A stretch of DNA of 9,640 bases from Clostridiaceae bacterium (GTDB taxonomy: Bacteria; Bacillota; Clostridia; Oscillospirales; Acutalibacteraceae), in the NCBI GenBank assembly GCA_904501875.1, contig CAJGCQ010000038.1, positions 1 through 9,640 on the forward strand, in the 5' to 3' direction. Below the pieces are notes generated by a model. The model had not been told where the DNA came from. It saw only the letters and a program-made list of their open reading frames with translations, and did no database searches. The position numbers and the translations under genes are program-made. Below, piece after piece: positions 1-6,382 of this stretch; position 1 is the first letter of the stretch; the number at the start of each line of letters is the position of its first letter.

Positions 1-275
1 ACGAGATAAATTTGGCACTTTGAGCAAATATATCCCGAATAAACTGCATCAACCGTAATATTTTCGCTTTTCCAATGCCGCGCTATTGGCACAATGTCCT
101 CCGACAAATTCCTAAAGGTATAATCCTTAAAACCGCCCGTGTGGGTGGATAAAACAGCGGTCGGAATAACCGCAGTTTCAACCCCCGCCGCCGAAATTAT
201 CGGCAAAGCGACGGTAAGGGAGCACTTGCCAAAACAGGAAATATCGTGTATTGCGGCGGCTCTTTTTTGTGACAT
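1..275 (-). CDS. pdxK: Pyridoxal/pyridoxamine kinase, N-terminal part (cut by window edge)
   Basis: I translated this directly from the minus strand: 91 complete codons from an ATG at 275, running off the left edge. The start reads MSQKRAAAIHDISCFGKCSL, followed by VALPIISAAGVETAVIPTAV, then LSTHTGGF and later DAVYSGYI. The HDxSxFGKCSLT glycine/cysteine-rich N-terminus and the PTAVLSTHTGGF segment are typical of the PdxY/PdxK-like ribokinase-fold kinases. These phosphorylate pyridoxal, pyridoxamine or pyridoxine with ATP in vitamin B6 salvage, in the cytoplasm. The ATP-binding C-terminal half is outside the window. A GGTGAT ribosome-binding match lies a few bases upstream of the ATG. The gene begins 14 bases after the nth stop codon and is probably the third gene of the pfoR-nth operon. 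The family call is firm; the exact B6 vitamer preference cannot be read from this part. Confidence 0.85.
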   Translation of the reverse strand, partial: MSQKRAAAIHDISCFGKCSLTVALPIISAAGVETAVIPTAVLSTHTGGFKDYTFRNLSEDIVPIARHWKSENITVDAVYSGYICSKCQIYL

Positions 276-289
276 ATTATCACCACTCG

Positions 290-916
290 TTAAATCTTTT
301 TTGGACAAATATCCGCAAGCACACAATTTTCACAATGTGCCTTTCTCGCCGTGCAGATATCCCGCCCGAATAAAACCGTTCTGTGGCAGAAATCGTTTGA
401 TTTTTCGGGCGGTAAAAGCTTTCTCATCTGTGTTTCAACCGATAGCGGATTAGTAGTTTCAACAAGCGATAATCTATTGCAAAGCCTTATAAAATGCGTG
501 TCGGTCACAACTGCAGGCTTGCCGTAAATATCCCCGCACACAAGGTTTGCGGTCTTTCTGCCAACACCGGGCAGGCTAACCAGTTCCTCTATATTATCAG
601 GAACCTTACCGCCGAAGCGTTCGGTTATTTCCTTGCCTATCGCTATTAAGTCCTTAGCCTTTGTTTTATAAAGTCCGCAGGTTTTGATAAGTTCCTCAAC
701 CCGACTAAGCTTAGCTTCGCCCATACTCTTAGCATCAGGGAACTCGGCAAAAAGTGCGGGGGTAACCATATTTACCCTCTTATCGGTGCATTGTGCCGAA
801 AGCCTGGTTGCTATCAACAACTGAAACGCATCGGTGTAGACAAGCGAGCAAATAGCCTCAGGGTAAAGCCTTTCAAGCCTTTCTACTGCGATTACTGCTC
901 TTTCCCTCTTACGCAT
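290..916 (-). CDS. nth: Endonuclease III (DNA glycosylase/AP lyase)
   Basis: A 208-residue base-excision-repair enzyme that removes oxidised pyrimidines and cleaves the abasic site. The helix-hairpin-helix is LPGVGRKTANLV (residues 115-126), with the catalytic lysine at K121 and the catalytic aspartate in TDTH at D139. The C-terminus carries CTARKAHCENCVLADIC, which gives the exact C-x6-C-x2-C-x5-C spacing of the 4Fe-4S cluster (C188, C195, C198, C204). Length matches the family (about 210 residues). The reading frame is open upstream to a GTG at 940, but I chose the ATG at 916. MRKRERAVIAVERL aligns with the usual family start, and this start overlaps the upstream pfoR-like stop by only 8 bases (ATGCGTAA), suggesting translational coupling. 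It is the middle gene of a three-gene minus-strand operon. No key residue is missing. Confidence 0.96.
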   Translation of the reverse strand: MRKRERAVIAVERLERLYPEAICSLVYTDAFQLLIATRLSAQCTDKRVNMVTPALFAEFPDAKSMGEAKLSRVEELIKTCGLYKTKAKDLIAIGKEITERFGGKVPDNIEELVSLPGVGRKTANLVCGDIYGKPAVVTDTHFIRLCNRLSLVETTNPLSVETQMRKLLPPEKSNDFCHRTVLFGRDICTARKAHCENCVLADICPKKI

Positions 917-1958
917 TTGAGGATTCCAACTTAAGGTCACCTGGCTTTATGAGTTTGATTTTTCTCATACCCTCGGAAATACCCAAGCAGATAGCCGCAG
1001 GCAGAACAAACTGCATTAAGATTATTTCAAGCATTGTAACTGCGGGAGAGAAGCCCGCAGCTACCATACTGTCGTAGCTCATAAACTGACCCACAAGCCC
1101 TGCCGAGCCCATACCCGAGCCTACAGGATTGCTTACCATTTTAAGTACCGCCGAAGATACCGGACCTAAAATCGCACTAGAAATAATTGACGGCAGCCAA
1201 ATAAGCGGATTGCGCACAATATTAGGTATTTGCAGCATTGAAGTACCTATACCCTGAGCAATAAGTCCGCCCACCTTATTTTCGCGGTAGCTTATAACCG
1301 CAAAGCCCACCATATTACAACAGCAGCCTATGGTCGCCGCTCCCGCCGCAAGGCCTGTAAGCCCCATTGAAATACCAATTGCCGCAGACGAAATAGGTAA
1401 AGTAAGCAGTATACCCATAACAACCGAGACCACGATACCGCCTATAATCGGGTTGTTTTCAACATTGATGTTTACAAGTGAGCCTACCCACTTCATCGCA
1501 GAGGATATGTAGGGGCCTACAAAATAGCCCGCCGTAGCACCCGTCAAGATACAGCAAATAGGTGTTACTATTATGTCCACCTTGGTTTTTCCCGCAACCA
1601 ATGCGCCGATTTCTATAGCAACATACGCCGCTATAAAGGCGCCAAGCGGCTCGCCCGGAGCGCCGACAGTAAACGCTTCCTGTGCTAATTTCGGGAATGC
1701 GCCTATCATACCCGCAACCGCCGCCGCAACTGTGGTAAGCGGGGCAGCCTTAAGCTTGCAGGCAACGCCTACTCCTATACCCGCACCCGTAAGGGTTTTG
1801 GCAACATTGCCCATTGCGGTGAGATATTCACTCACAAAATTTTCGCCAACCAGCTTTCCTATTTGGCAGATTATCGTGCCGATAATAAGGGTTGAAAACA
1901 ACCCATACGCCATACCGGACAATCCGTCAATAAAAAGCCTGTTCAAATACTTTTTCAT
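909..1958 (-). CDS. PfoR-type membrane protein (PTS EIIC-like, COG3641)
   Basis: A 349-residue hydrophobic protein with about nine to ten predicted membrane segments (roughly residues 16-36, 72-90, 103-122, 128-148, 170-190, 193-215, 250-272 and 305-327, plus weaker ones). The conserved block TIGCCCNMVGFAVISYRENK (209-228), followed by GGLIAQGIGTSMLQIPNIV (230-248) and NPLIWLPS, is characteristic of the PTS_EIIC_2 / PfoR group. That group is named after a perfringolysin regulator in Clostridium perfringens and is often annotated as 'PTS sugar transporter subunit IIC' or 'putative toxin regulator'. No EIIA, EIIB or HPr gene is nearby, so PTS sugar transport is not supported here and the substrate is unknown. 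The ATG at 1958 has an excellent AGGAGG at 1966-1971, seven bases upstream. It is the first gene of the operon with nth and pyridoxal kinase. The family call is good; the function is open. Confidence 0.88.
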   Translation of the reverse strand: MKKYLNRLFIDGLSGMAYGLFSTLIIGTIICQIGKLVGENFVSEYLTAMGNVAKTLTGAGIGVGVACKLKAAPLTTVAAAVAGMIGAFPKLAQEAFTVGAPGEPLGAFIAAYVAIEIGALVAGKTKVDIIVTPICCILTGATAGYFVGPYISSAMKWVGSLVNINVENNPIIGGIVVSVVMGILLTLPISSAAIGISMGLTGLAAGAATIGCCCNMVGFAVISYRENKVGGLIAQGIGTSMLQIPNIVRNPLIWLPSIISSAILGPVSSAVLKMVSNPVGSGMGSAGLVGQFMSYDSMVAAGFSPAVTMLEIILMQFVLPAAICLGISEGMRKIKLIKPGDLKLESSNA

Positions 1959-1993
1959 TTGACTTCCTCCTCTGAAAACTATTCTTGTATGCT

Positions 1994-2022
1994 ATTATAT
2001 ATAATTTATCATAAAAAAACAA
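1994..2022 (-). promoter_or_regulatory. Sigma-A promoter of the pfoR-like/nth/pdxK operon
   Basis: On the minus strand there is a TTGTTT -35 (2017-2022), a 17-base spacer and a perfect TATAAT -10 (1994-1999). Transcription would start near 1987, giving a short leader of about 30 bases that contains the AGGAGG ribosome binding site. No hairpin or riboswitch fits in so short a leader. Confidence 0.75.
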
Positions 2023-2031
2023 GTGCACATA

Positions 2032-2049
2032 TTGACATTATTTTTACAA
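2032..2049. promoter_or_regulatory. Candidate Rex (redox repressor) operator
   Basis: TTGACATTATTTTTACAA is an 18-base imperfect palindrome of the form TTG..A......T..CAA. The Rex consensus commonly given for Clostridia is TTGTTAA-N4-TTAACAA, and by my count 10 of 14 defined positions match. It covers the -35 element of ldhA, where a repressor would block RNA polymerase. Rex is released when NADH/NAD+ is high and is known to control lactate dehydrogenase genes in several Firmicutes. Binding here is inferred from sequence likeness only, in an AT-rich region where partial matches can arise by chance. Confidence 0.4.
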
Positions 2050-2059
2050 ACAATATTAA
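2032..2059 (+). promoter_or_regulatory. Promoter of ldhA
   Basis: A perfect TTGACA -35 lies at 2032-2037. The best -10 is TATTAA at 2054-2059 with a 16-base spacer; the AT-rich sequence gives other weaker options. The ribosome binding site GGAGAG (2075-2080) sits five bases before the ATG at 2086. The weak -10 would fit a promoter dependent on regulation. Confidence 0.6.
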
Positions 2060-2085
2060 TAATTTTAGTTAATTGGAGAGATTAT

Positions 2086-3066
2086 ATGAAAACAATTGCC
2101 TTTTTTGATGCAAAAGCATACGACAAAGAAAGCTTTTCCCGTTTTGCAAATGATGAAATTAATGTCCGTTTTTTTGAAAACAAGCTTAATGCCGACACAG
2201 TCAGTATGGCGGCATGCTGTGACGGAGTGTGCGCCTTTGTAAACGATACCATTGACAAACAGGTAATAAATAAGCTTTCGGAGTACGGTGTGGGGGTTAT
2301 CGCCATGCGGTGCGCCGGGTACAACAATGTTGACCTCAAGGCCGCCGCAGGCAGGGTTAAAATTTTAAGGGTGCCCGCCTACTCCCCTTTTTCTGTGGCA
2401 GAGCACGCAATGGGTCTTATTCTAACCCTTAACCGCAAGCTCCACCGAGCCTATATCAGAACCCGAGACCATAATTTTTCCCTTGAGGGACTAATAGGCT
2501 TTGACCTTAGAGGTAAAACGGTGGGTATTATCGGCACGGGAAAAATCGGTCGGTGCTTTGCAGATATTTGTGCGGGATTCGGTATGAATATTTTAGGCTT
2601 TGACCCGTACGAAAATAAGGAATTCGGCGGGAAATACGTCTCACTTGACGAACTTCTTGCAGAAAGCGATATAATATCCCTGCATTGTCCCTTAACAAAA
2701 GAAAACCACCATTTAATATCTGATAAAACCATTAAAAAAATGAAATACGGTGCCTATATAATCAACACCTCACGAGGTCAGCTTATAGATACCGCCGCGC
2801 TTATAGATGGGCTTAAATCAGGCAAAATCGGGGCAGCGGGGCTTGATGTTTACGAGGAAGAAACCGCCCTTTTTTTCGAGGATTACTCCGACGAAATTAT
2901 CACCGACGACACCCTATCAACAATAATATCAATGCCCAATGTAATAGTAACCTCGCATCAGGCGTTTTTAACCCGCGAGGCGCTCGACAGCATAGCCGAA
3001 ACAACACTACAAAATTTAAGCGCCTATTTTAACGGCGAAGAGCTTAAAAACGAGGTTGCGATTTAG
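2086..3066 (+). CDS. ldhA: D-lactate dehydrogenase (LdhA-type D-2-hydroxyacid dehydrogenase)
   Basis: A 326-residue cytoplasmic enzyme reducing pyruvate to D-lactate with NADH, regenerating NAD+ in fermentation. The substrate domain shows RCAGYNNVD (75-83) and VPAYSPFSVAEHA (96-108). The NAD-binding fold has GIIGTGKIG (147-155, GxGxxG) with D173 in LGFDPY marking NAD rather than NADP preference. Catalytic residues are R230 in NTSRG, E259 in GLDVYEEE and H291 in TSHQAFLT. The tail SHQAFLTREALDSIAETTLQ strongly resembles enterobacterial LdhA and separates it from phosphoglycerate dehydrogenase. The frame is open from 2023, but the ATG at 2086 is the start: it has GGAGAG at the right distance, and MKTIAFFDAK is the family N-terminus. 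It is transcribed alone, divergently from the pfoR-like operon. I see no terminator hairpin after its stop, so read-through into the next unit is possible. Confidence 0.93.
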   Translation: MKTIAFFDAKAYDKESFSRFANDEINVRFFENKLNADTVSMAACCDGVCAFVNDTIDKQVINKLSEYGVGVIAMRCAGYNNVDLKAAAGRVKILRVPAYSPFSVAEHAMGLILTLNRKLHRAYIRTRDHNFSLEGLIGFDLRGKTVGIIGTGKIGRCFADICAGFGMNILGFDPYENKEFGGKYVSLDELLAESDIISLHCPLTKENHHLISDKTIKKMKYGAYIINTSRGQLIDTAALIDGLKSGKIGAAGLDVYEEETALFFEDYSDEIITDDTLSTIISMPNVIVTSHQAFLTREALDSIAETTLQNLSAYFNGEELKNEVAI

Positions 3067-3085
3067 TATAAAAAACACTCCGCTC

Positions 3086-3115
3086 TTGCGCTTTATGTAA
3101 TTATTATGATATAAT
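3086..3115 (+). promoter_or_regulatory. Extended -10 promoter of the phosphatase-ruvX operon
   Basis: TGATATAAT at 3107-3115 is a perfect extended -10 (TG-n-TATAAT). The -35 is poor (TTGCGC, 3086-3091, 18-base spacer), which is normal for extended -10 promoters. The ribosome binding site GGAG (3133-3136) precedes the ATG at 3144. Confidence 0.65.
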
Positions 3116-3143
3116 ATGATAAAACAATGAACGGAGACAAAAA

Positions 3144-3827
3144 ATGACCGAAATATATATGGTACGCCATTGCGAGGCAATAGGCAATGTTATGAGGCTT
3201 TTTCAAGGCTCTTCGGATTTCGACATAAGCGAAAGAGGAGTAAAACAGCTTGAATATTTAACAAACCGTTTCAAAAATATAAAGCTTGATAAGGTCTACA
3301 CAAGTCCCCTTATCCGTGCCCGCAAAACCGCCCTTGCAGTAATAGGCGACAGAAATTTGGAGCCGATAAACGAAAAGGGACTTATTGAGCTTGACGGTGG
3401 AATTGTCGAGGGAAAGCCCTTTATTGAGACATTCAATTCAATACCCGGTCTTGCCGATGCGTGGGACAACCACCCCGAGGATTTTGCGCCCGAGGGCGGC
3501 GAAAAGATGCGGGACGCTTACGAACGGATATGGAACACAGTTAAAAAAATCGCCGTAGAAAACTCAGGTAAAACTGTAGCCTGCACCACCCACGGCGGGG
3601 TTACACGCTGTCTTCTATGCCGACTTTTAAAAGGGGATATTACCAAACTTCGTGAAATGCCTTGGAGCGAAAACACGGCGGTAACCCTTATTAGATTTGA
3701 CAGCGAGTTAAACCCTGAGGTTGTCTTTTACAATGACACCTCTCACCTGCCCGAGGGGCTTATCTCCAAGCGCAGCCGCCTTTCCTCTTTTATGGGTAAG
3801 CAACCCGAAACGGAGGATGAAAGATGA
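3144..3827 (+). CDS. Histidine phosphatase family protein (phosphoglycerate mutase-like)
   Basis: A 227-residue member of the branch-1 histidine phosphatase superfamily. Catalytic residues visible are R8-H9 in the motif VRHCEAIGN (H9 would be the phosphohistidine), R58 in YTSPLIRARKTA, E82 in IELDGGIVEG and H150 in TTHGGVTR. The usual RHG motif is RHC here, a substitution seen in some related proteins. Small soluble enzymes of this group act on varied phosphorylated substrates (phosphoglycerate, alpha-ribazole phosphate, sugar phosphates), and sequence alone does not choose among them. About 20 residues after the core (SKRSRLSSF onward) form a charged tail. The start has GGAG seven bases upstream. 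The stop TGA overlaps the ruvX start as ATGA, so the two are translationally coupled. No cobalamin gene is nearby, so a CobC role is not supported. Confidence 0.88.
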   Translation: MTEIYMVRHCEAIGNVMRLFQGSSDFDISERGVKQLEYLTNRFKNIKLDKVYTSPLIRARKTALAVIGDRNLEPINEKGLIELDGGIVEGKPFIETFNSIPGLADAWDNHPEDFAPEGGEKMRDAYERIWNTVKKIAVENSGKTVACTTHGGVTRCLLCRLLKGDITKLREMPWSENTAVTLIRFDSELNPEVVFYNDTSHLPEGLISKRSRLSSFMGKQPETEDER

Positions 3828-4243
3828 TTATAATGTCGGTTGACCTCGGCAAAGCCCGCACGGGTATTGCCCTTTCGGACAGCGGCGAAAGCTTCGCTTT
3901 TCCAAAAACCGTAATAACCGAATACAACACCGAAAGGCTTATAAAAAAAGTTTCCGCACTCGCAAATGAATACAGTGCAGAGCTTATTGTGGTCGGATAC
4001 CCTAAAAATATGGACGGCTCTTTAGGAAGCCGTGCCGAGGAATGTAAAGAAATTTCCGAAAAAATAGCCGAAGAAAGCGGGAAAGAAACCGTCCTCTGGG
4101 ACGAACGTTGTACTACCGTTTCGGCGCATACTGCCCTCAACTTCACCGATACCAGAGGCAAAAAGCGCAAGGAAGTAATAGACGCCGTTGCGGCGGTTAT
4201 AATTCTTGAGGATTACCTCAAATTCCGCAAAAATAATATTTAA
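3824..4243 (+). CDS. ruvX: RuvX/YqgF-family RNase H-fold nuclease
   Basis: A 139-residue protein of the YqgF/RuvX family, called a putative pre-16S rRNA nuclease or Holliday-junction resolvase-like protein. It shows the family signature SVDLGKARTGIALSD (5-19, acidic D7 and R12), the central LIVVGYPKNMDG (54-65), WDERCTTVSAHTAL (92-105, acidic D93/E94) and the last acidic residue D120 in EVIDAVAAVIILEDYL. These are the RNase H-fold metal ligands. Length matches the family (about 135-150). The ATG at 3824 overlaps the phosphatase stop by four bases and has GGAGG at 3812-3816; a second in-frame ATG at 3833 is less well placed. In many Firmicutes ruvX lies in an alaS-UPF0297-ruvX cluster, which is not the arrangement here. 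It is the last gene of its operon and convergent with the DUF1846 gene. Confidence 0.93.
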   Translation: MIIMSVDLGKARTGIALSDSGESFAFPKTVITEYNTERLIKKVSALANEYSAELIVVGYPKNMDGSLGSRAEECKEISEKIAEESGKETVLWDERCTTVSAHTALNFTDTRGKKRKEVIDAVAAVIILEDYLKFRKNNI

Positions 4244-4248
4244 CTTTA

Positions 4249-4280
4249 AATCCCTATAGAGAGTAATCTCTATAGGGATT
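4249..4280. terminator. Perfect inverted repeat between convergent genes, probable bidirectional terminator
   Basis: AATCCCTATAGAGA (4249-4262) pairs perfectly with TCTCTATAGGGATT (4267-4280) around a GTAA loop. It starts 6 bases after the ruvX stop and ends 4 bases from the DUF1846 stop, so it fills the whole gap between two converging transcripts. Neither side has a good T tract, so if it is an intrinsic terminator it is a weak one. It may instead mainly protect RNA 3' ends. Confidence 0.65.
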
Positions 4281-4284
4281 AATA

Positions 4285-5769
4285 TTAGTTGTGGTAAAGT
4301 TTTTTAGTTTGATACTTAGGTTCGCAGGTCATATTAACACCTAATTTCCTGAACACCTGCTCGTCCACACGGGAAAGTATAACGCTTGAATGGGCTTCAA
4401 GACCGTTAAGGTTTTTAAGCTGTTCCAGCGCCTTTTTTGCAATATCGCTTGTGGCGGCGCAGATTGAAAGGGCTATCAAAACTTCATCGGTGTGAAGTCT
4501 CGGGTTGTGATTGCCCATAATATCCGTCTTAAGCTTTCCGATAGGCTCAATAACCGTGGGAGAAATAAGGTTTACTTCATCAGGTATTCCTGCAAGCTCT
4601 TTAAGTGCATTTAAAAGCATTGCCGAGGATGGTCCTAATAGGCTTGAGGTTTTACCCGTTATAATTTCACCGTTTGCAAGCTCTATTGCAGCGGCGGGAG
4701 CATCGGTTTTCTCAGCCTTTGCAAGTGCCGCAGTCACAACGGGACGGTCATTAGCAGAAACGCCCGCCTGATTCATCAAAAGCTCAATCTTCTGCGCATC
4801 ATTCTGTTCAGTTAGCCCCTGCCTTACGCTGACAAGCGCCGAATAATAACGGCGGATTATCTCCTGCTTTGCCGCATTGCAAACCGCCTCATCATCACAA
4901 AACGCAAAGCCTGCCATATTAACACCCATATCGGTGGGACTCTTGTAGGGCGACTCGCCGGAAATTGCCTTAAGCATTGCGTCAAGCACGGGGAAAATTT
5001 CAATGTCCCTGTTGTAATTAACAGTGGTTTTACCGTATGCCTCAAGGTGGAATGGGTCTATCATATTAACATCATTAAGGTCGGCAGTTGCCGCCTCATA
5101 TGCAATATTCACGGGGTGCTTAAGGGGTATATTCCAAATCGGGAAGGTCTCAAACTTAGCGTAGCCCGCCTTTATTCCCCGCTTGTTTTCGTGGTAAAGC
5201 TGGGACAAACAGGTAGCCATCTTACCGCTGCCGGGGCCCGGTGCTGTAACAATAACAAGCTTTCTGGAGGTCTCTATATAATCGTTTTTACCAAAGCCTT
5301 CCTCGCTTATTATACGGGATATGTTTGAGGGGTAATCCTCAATCGGGTAATGTCTGTAAACCTTGATACCAAGCTTGGTAAGGCGCTTTTCAAAAGCATT
5401 TGCCGAGGGCTGACCCGTATATCTTGTAATAACCACACTTCCAACATAAAGCCCTATTCCTCTAAAGGCATCTATAAGCCTTAGGGTATCCAGGTCATAG
5501 GTAATGCCAAGGTCTCCCCTGCGTTTGTTCTTTTCAATAGCATCAGCATTGATTACGATTACTATTTCTGCATCGTCCTTAAGCTGTAAAAGCATTTTAA
5601 CCTTTGCGTCGGGCGCAAAGCCGGGCAGTACCCTCGCCGCATGATAGTCATCAAAAAGCTTACCGCCGAACTCAAGGTAGAGCTTGCCGCCGAACATTGC
5701 GATTCTGTCTCTTATGTTGCCCGACTGAAGCTCGATATACTTCTCATTATCAAACCCGATTTTTTTCAT
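4285..5769 (-). CDS. DUF1846 family protein
   Basis: A 494-residue soluble protein, full length for the DUF1846 family (COG4868), which is widespread in Firmicutes and whose function I do not know. It starts MKKIGFDNEKYIELQSGNIR, a typical family start, and includes FGGKLYLEFGGKLFDDYHAA (26-45). A Walker A-like loop APGPGSGKMATCLSQ (176-190) suggests nucleotide or phosphate binding. Other conserved-looking blocks are NYNRDIEIFPVLDAM (251-265), SPTDMGVNMAGF (277-288) and, toward the end, GNHNPRLHTDEVL (419-431). The frame is open further upstream, but the ATG at 5769 has GGAGAT at 5776-5781 and lies 16 bases after the stop of the Toprim gene; a longer start would overlap that gene. It is the last gene of the comEC-holA-Toprim operon. 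No signal peptide or membrane segment is seen. Confidence 0.9.
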   Translation of the reverse strand: MKKIGFDNEKYIELQSGNIRDRIAMFGGKLYLEFGGKLFDDYHAARVLPGFAPDAKVKMLLQLKDDAEIVIVINADAIEKNKRRGDLGITYDLDTLRLIDAFRGIGLYVGSVVITRYTGQPSANAFEKRLTKLGIKVYRHYPIEDYPSNISRIISEEGFGKNDYIETSRKLVIVTAPGPGSGKMATCLSQLYHENKRGIKAGYAKFETFPIWNIPLKHPVNIAYEAATADLNDVNMIDPFHLEAYGKTTVNYNRDIEIFPVLDAMLKAISGESPYKSPTDMGVNMAGFAFCDDEAVCNAAKQEIIRRYYSALVSVRQGLTEQNDAQKIELLMNQAGVSANDRPVVTAALAKAEKTDAPAAAIELANGEIITGKTSSLLGPSSAMLLNALKELAGIPDEVNLISPTVIEPIGKLKTDIMGNHNPRLHTDEVLIALSICAATSDIAKKALEQLKNLNGLEAHSSVILSRVDEQVFRKLGVNMTCEPKYQTKKLYHN

Positions 5770-5785
5770 TACCACATCTCCGTTT

Positions 5786-6382
5786 TTAAAAGTCTCTGTT
5801 ATTTTTCCACAGTTCAGCCTTTGCGGTGAACTCTTCAAAGGTGAAGCTGTTGTTAAGCACATCAAGCATCGCAGAGGACGAAAGGGATTCGGGTAATCCT
5901 AACTGCCTTAAAAAGCTTTTTCGCTTTTCTTTGCTGTCTTCTCCTCCCGAAAGTCCAAAAGTGAACATATCCGCTTTTGTGATTTTCCGTCTTTCCTCTG
6001 TCCTTGACGAGAAAACTCCGCTTTTTTTGAGTGCATTTTCAATTATTTCGGGGGTCATTCCCTCAACGCCGATAAGCCCCGATTTTGACGGCCTATCCTT
6101 TCTTTTTTCCTTGCCGTGAAGCTCAGGAACATATACATTTATAATCTCGCAATCGGAGACTATTTTTTTAATATAAGACCGTATAACCGCCCCCGCAGAG
6201 TCAGAATCCGTCATAATTATAACGCCGTTTTTCTTGGCTATTTGCCTTATTAAGTCACATTTTTCTTTATTTTTAAAAATACCGAAGCCGTCGGTGGTTA
6301 TAATCAGCGCATCAACCACATTTTGAAGAGTGATTTTATCGTATTTTCCCTCAACAATCACGGGTCTGTCAAGCTTTATCAA
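5786..6382 (-). CDS. Toprim/DUF4093 protein, RNase M5-like
   Basis: A 198-residue protein with an N-terminal Toprim domain: IVEGKYD with the acidic E11, then IIMTDSDSAGAVIRSYI with D59 and D61, then GLIGVEGM (103-109), which resembles the GIGVEHA segment of ribonuclease M5. The C-terminal part (TKADMFTFGLSGGEDSKEKR onward, 135-198) matches the DUF4093 type that accompanies RNase M5-like proteins. RNase M5 matures the 5' end of 5S rRNA in Bacillus; whether this protein does the same is inference. There is no ATG. GTG at 6391 has no well-spaced ribosome binding site, while TTG at 6382 has AAAGGG (6391-6396) eight bases upstream and gives MIKLDRPVIVEGKYD, so I prefer TTG. It overlaps the end of holA by 14 bases, indicating coupling, and precedes the DUF1846 gene. 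Confidence 0.82.
   Translation of the reverse strand: MIKLDRPVIVEGKYDKITLQNVVDALIITTDGFGIFKNKEKCDLIRQIAKKNGVIIMTDSDSAGAVIRSYIKKIVSDCEIINVYVPELHGKEKRKDRPSKSGLIGVEGMTPEIIENALKKSGVFSSRTEERRKITKADMFTFGLSGGEDSKEKRKSFLRQLGLPESLSSSAMLDVLNNSFTFEEFTAKAELWKNNRDF

Noticed and set aside
290..940. Longer start of endonuclease III at GTG 940
   Set aside because: It would overlap the pfoR-like gene by 32 bases; the ATG at 916 matches family N-termini and overlaps by only 8 bases.
1959..2031. Riboswitch or leader element upstream of the pfoR-like gene
   Set aside because: The predicted leader is only about 30 bases, too short for a structured regulatory RNA.
2023..2085. N-terminal extension of ldhA from 2023
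   Set aside because: It runs through the promoter region and adds 21 residues not found in the family; ATG 2086 has its own GGAGAG.
4285..5865. Longer start of the DUF1846 gene, up to 5865
   Set aside because: The extra 32 residues overlap the Toprim gene and do not look like the family; ATG 5769 has a well-spaced GGAGAT.
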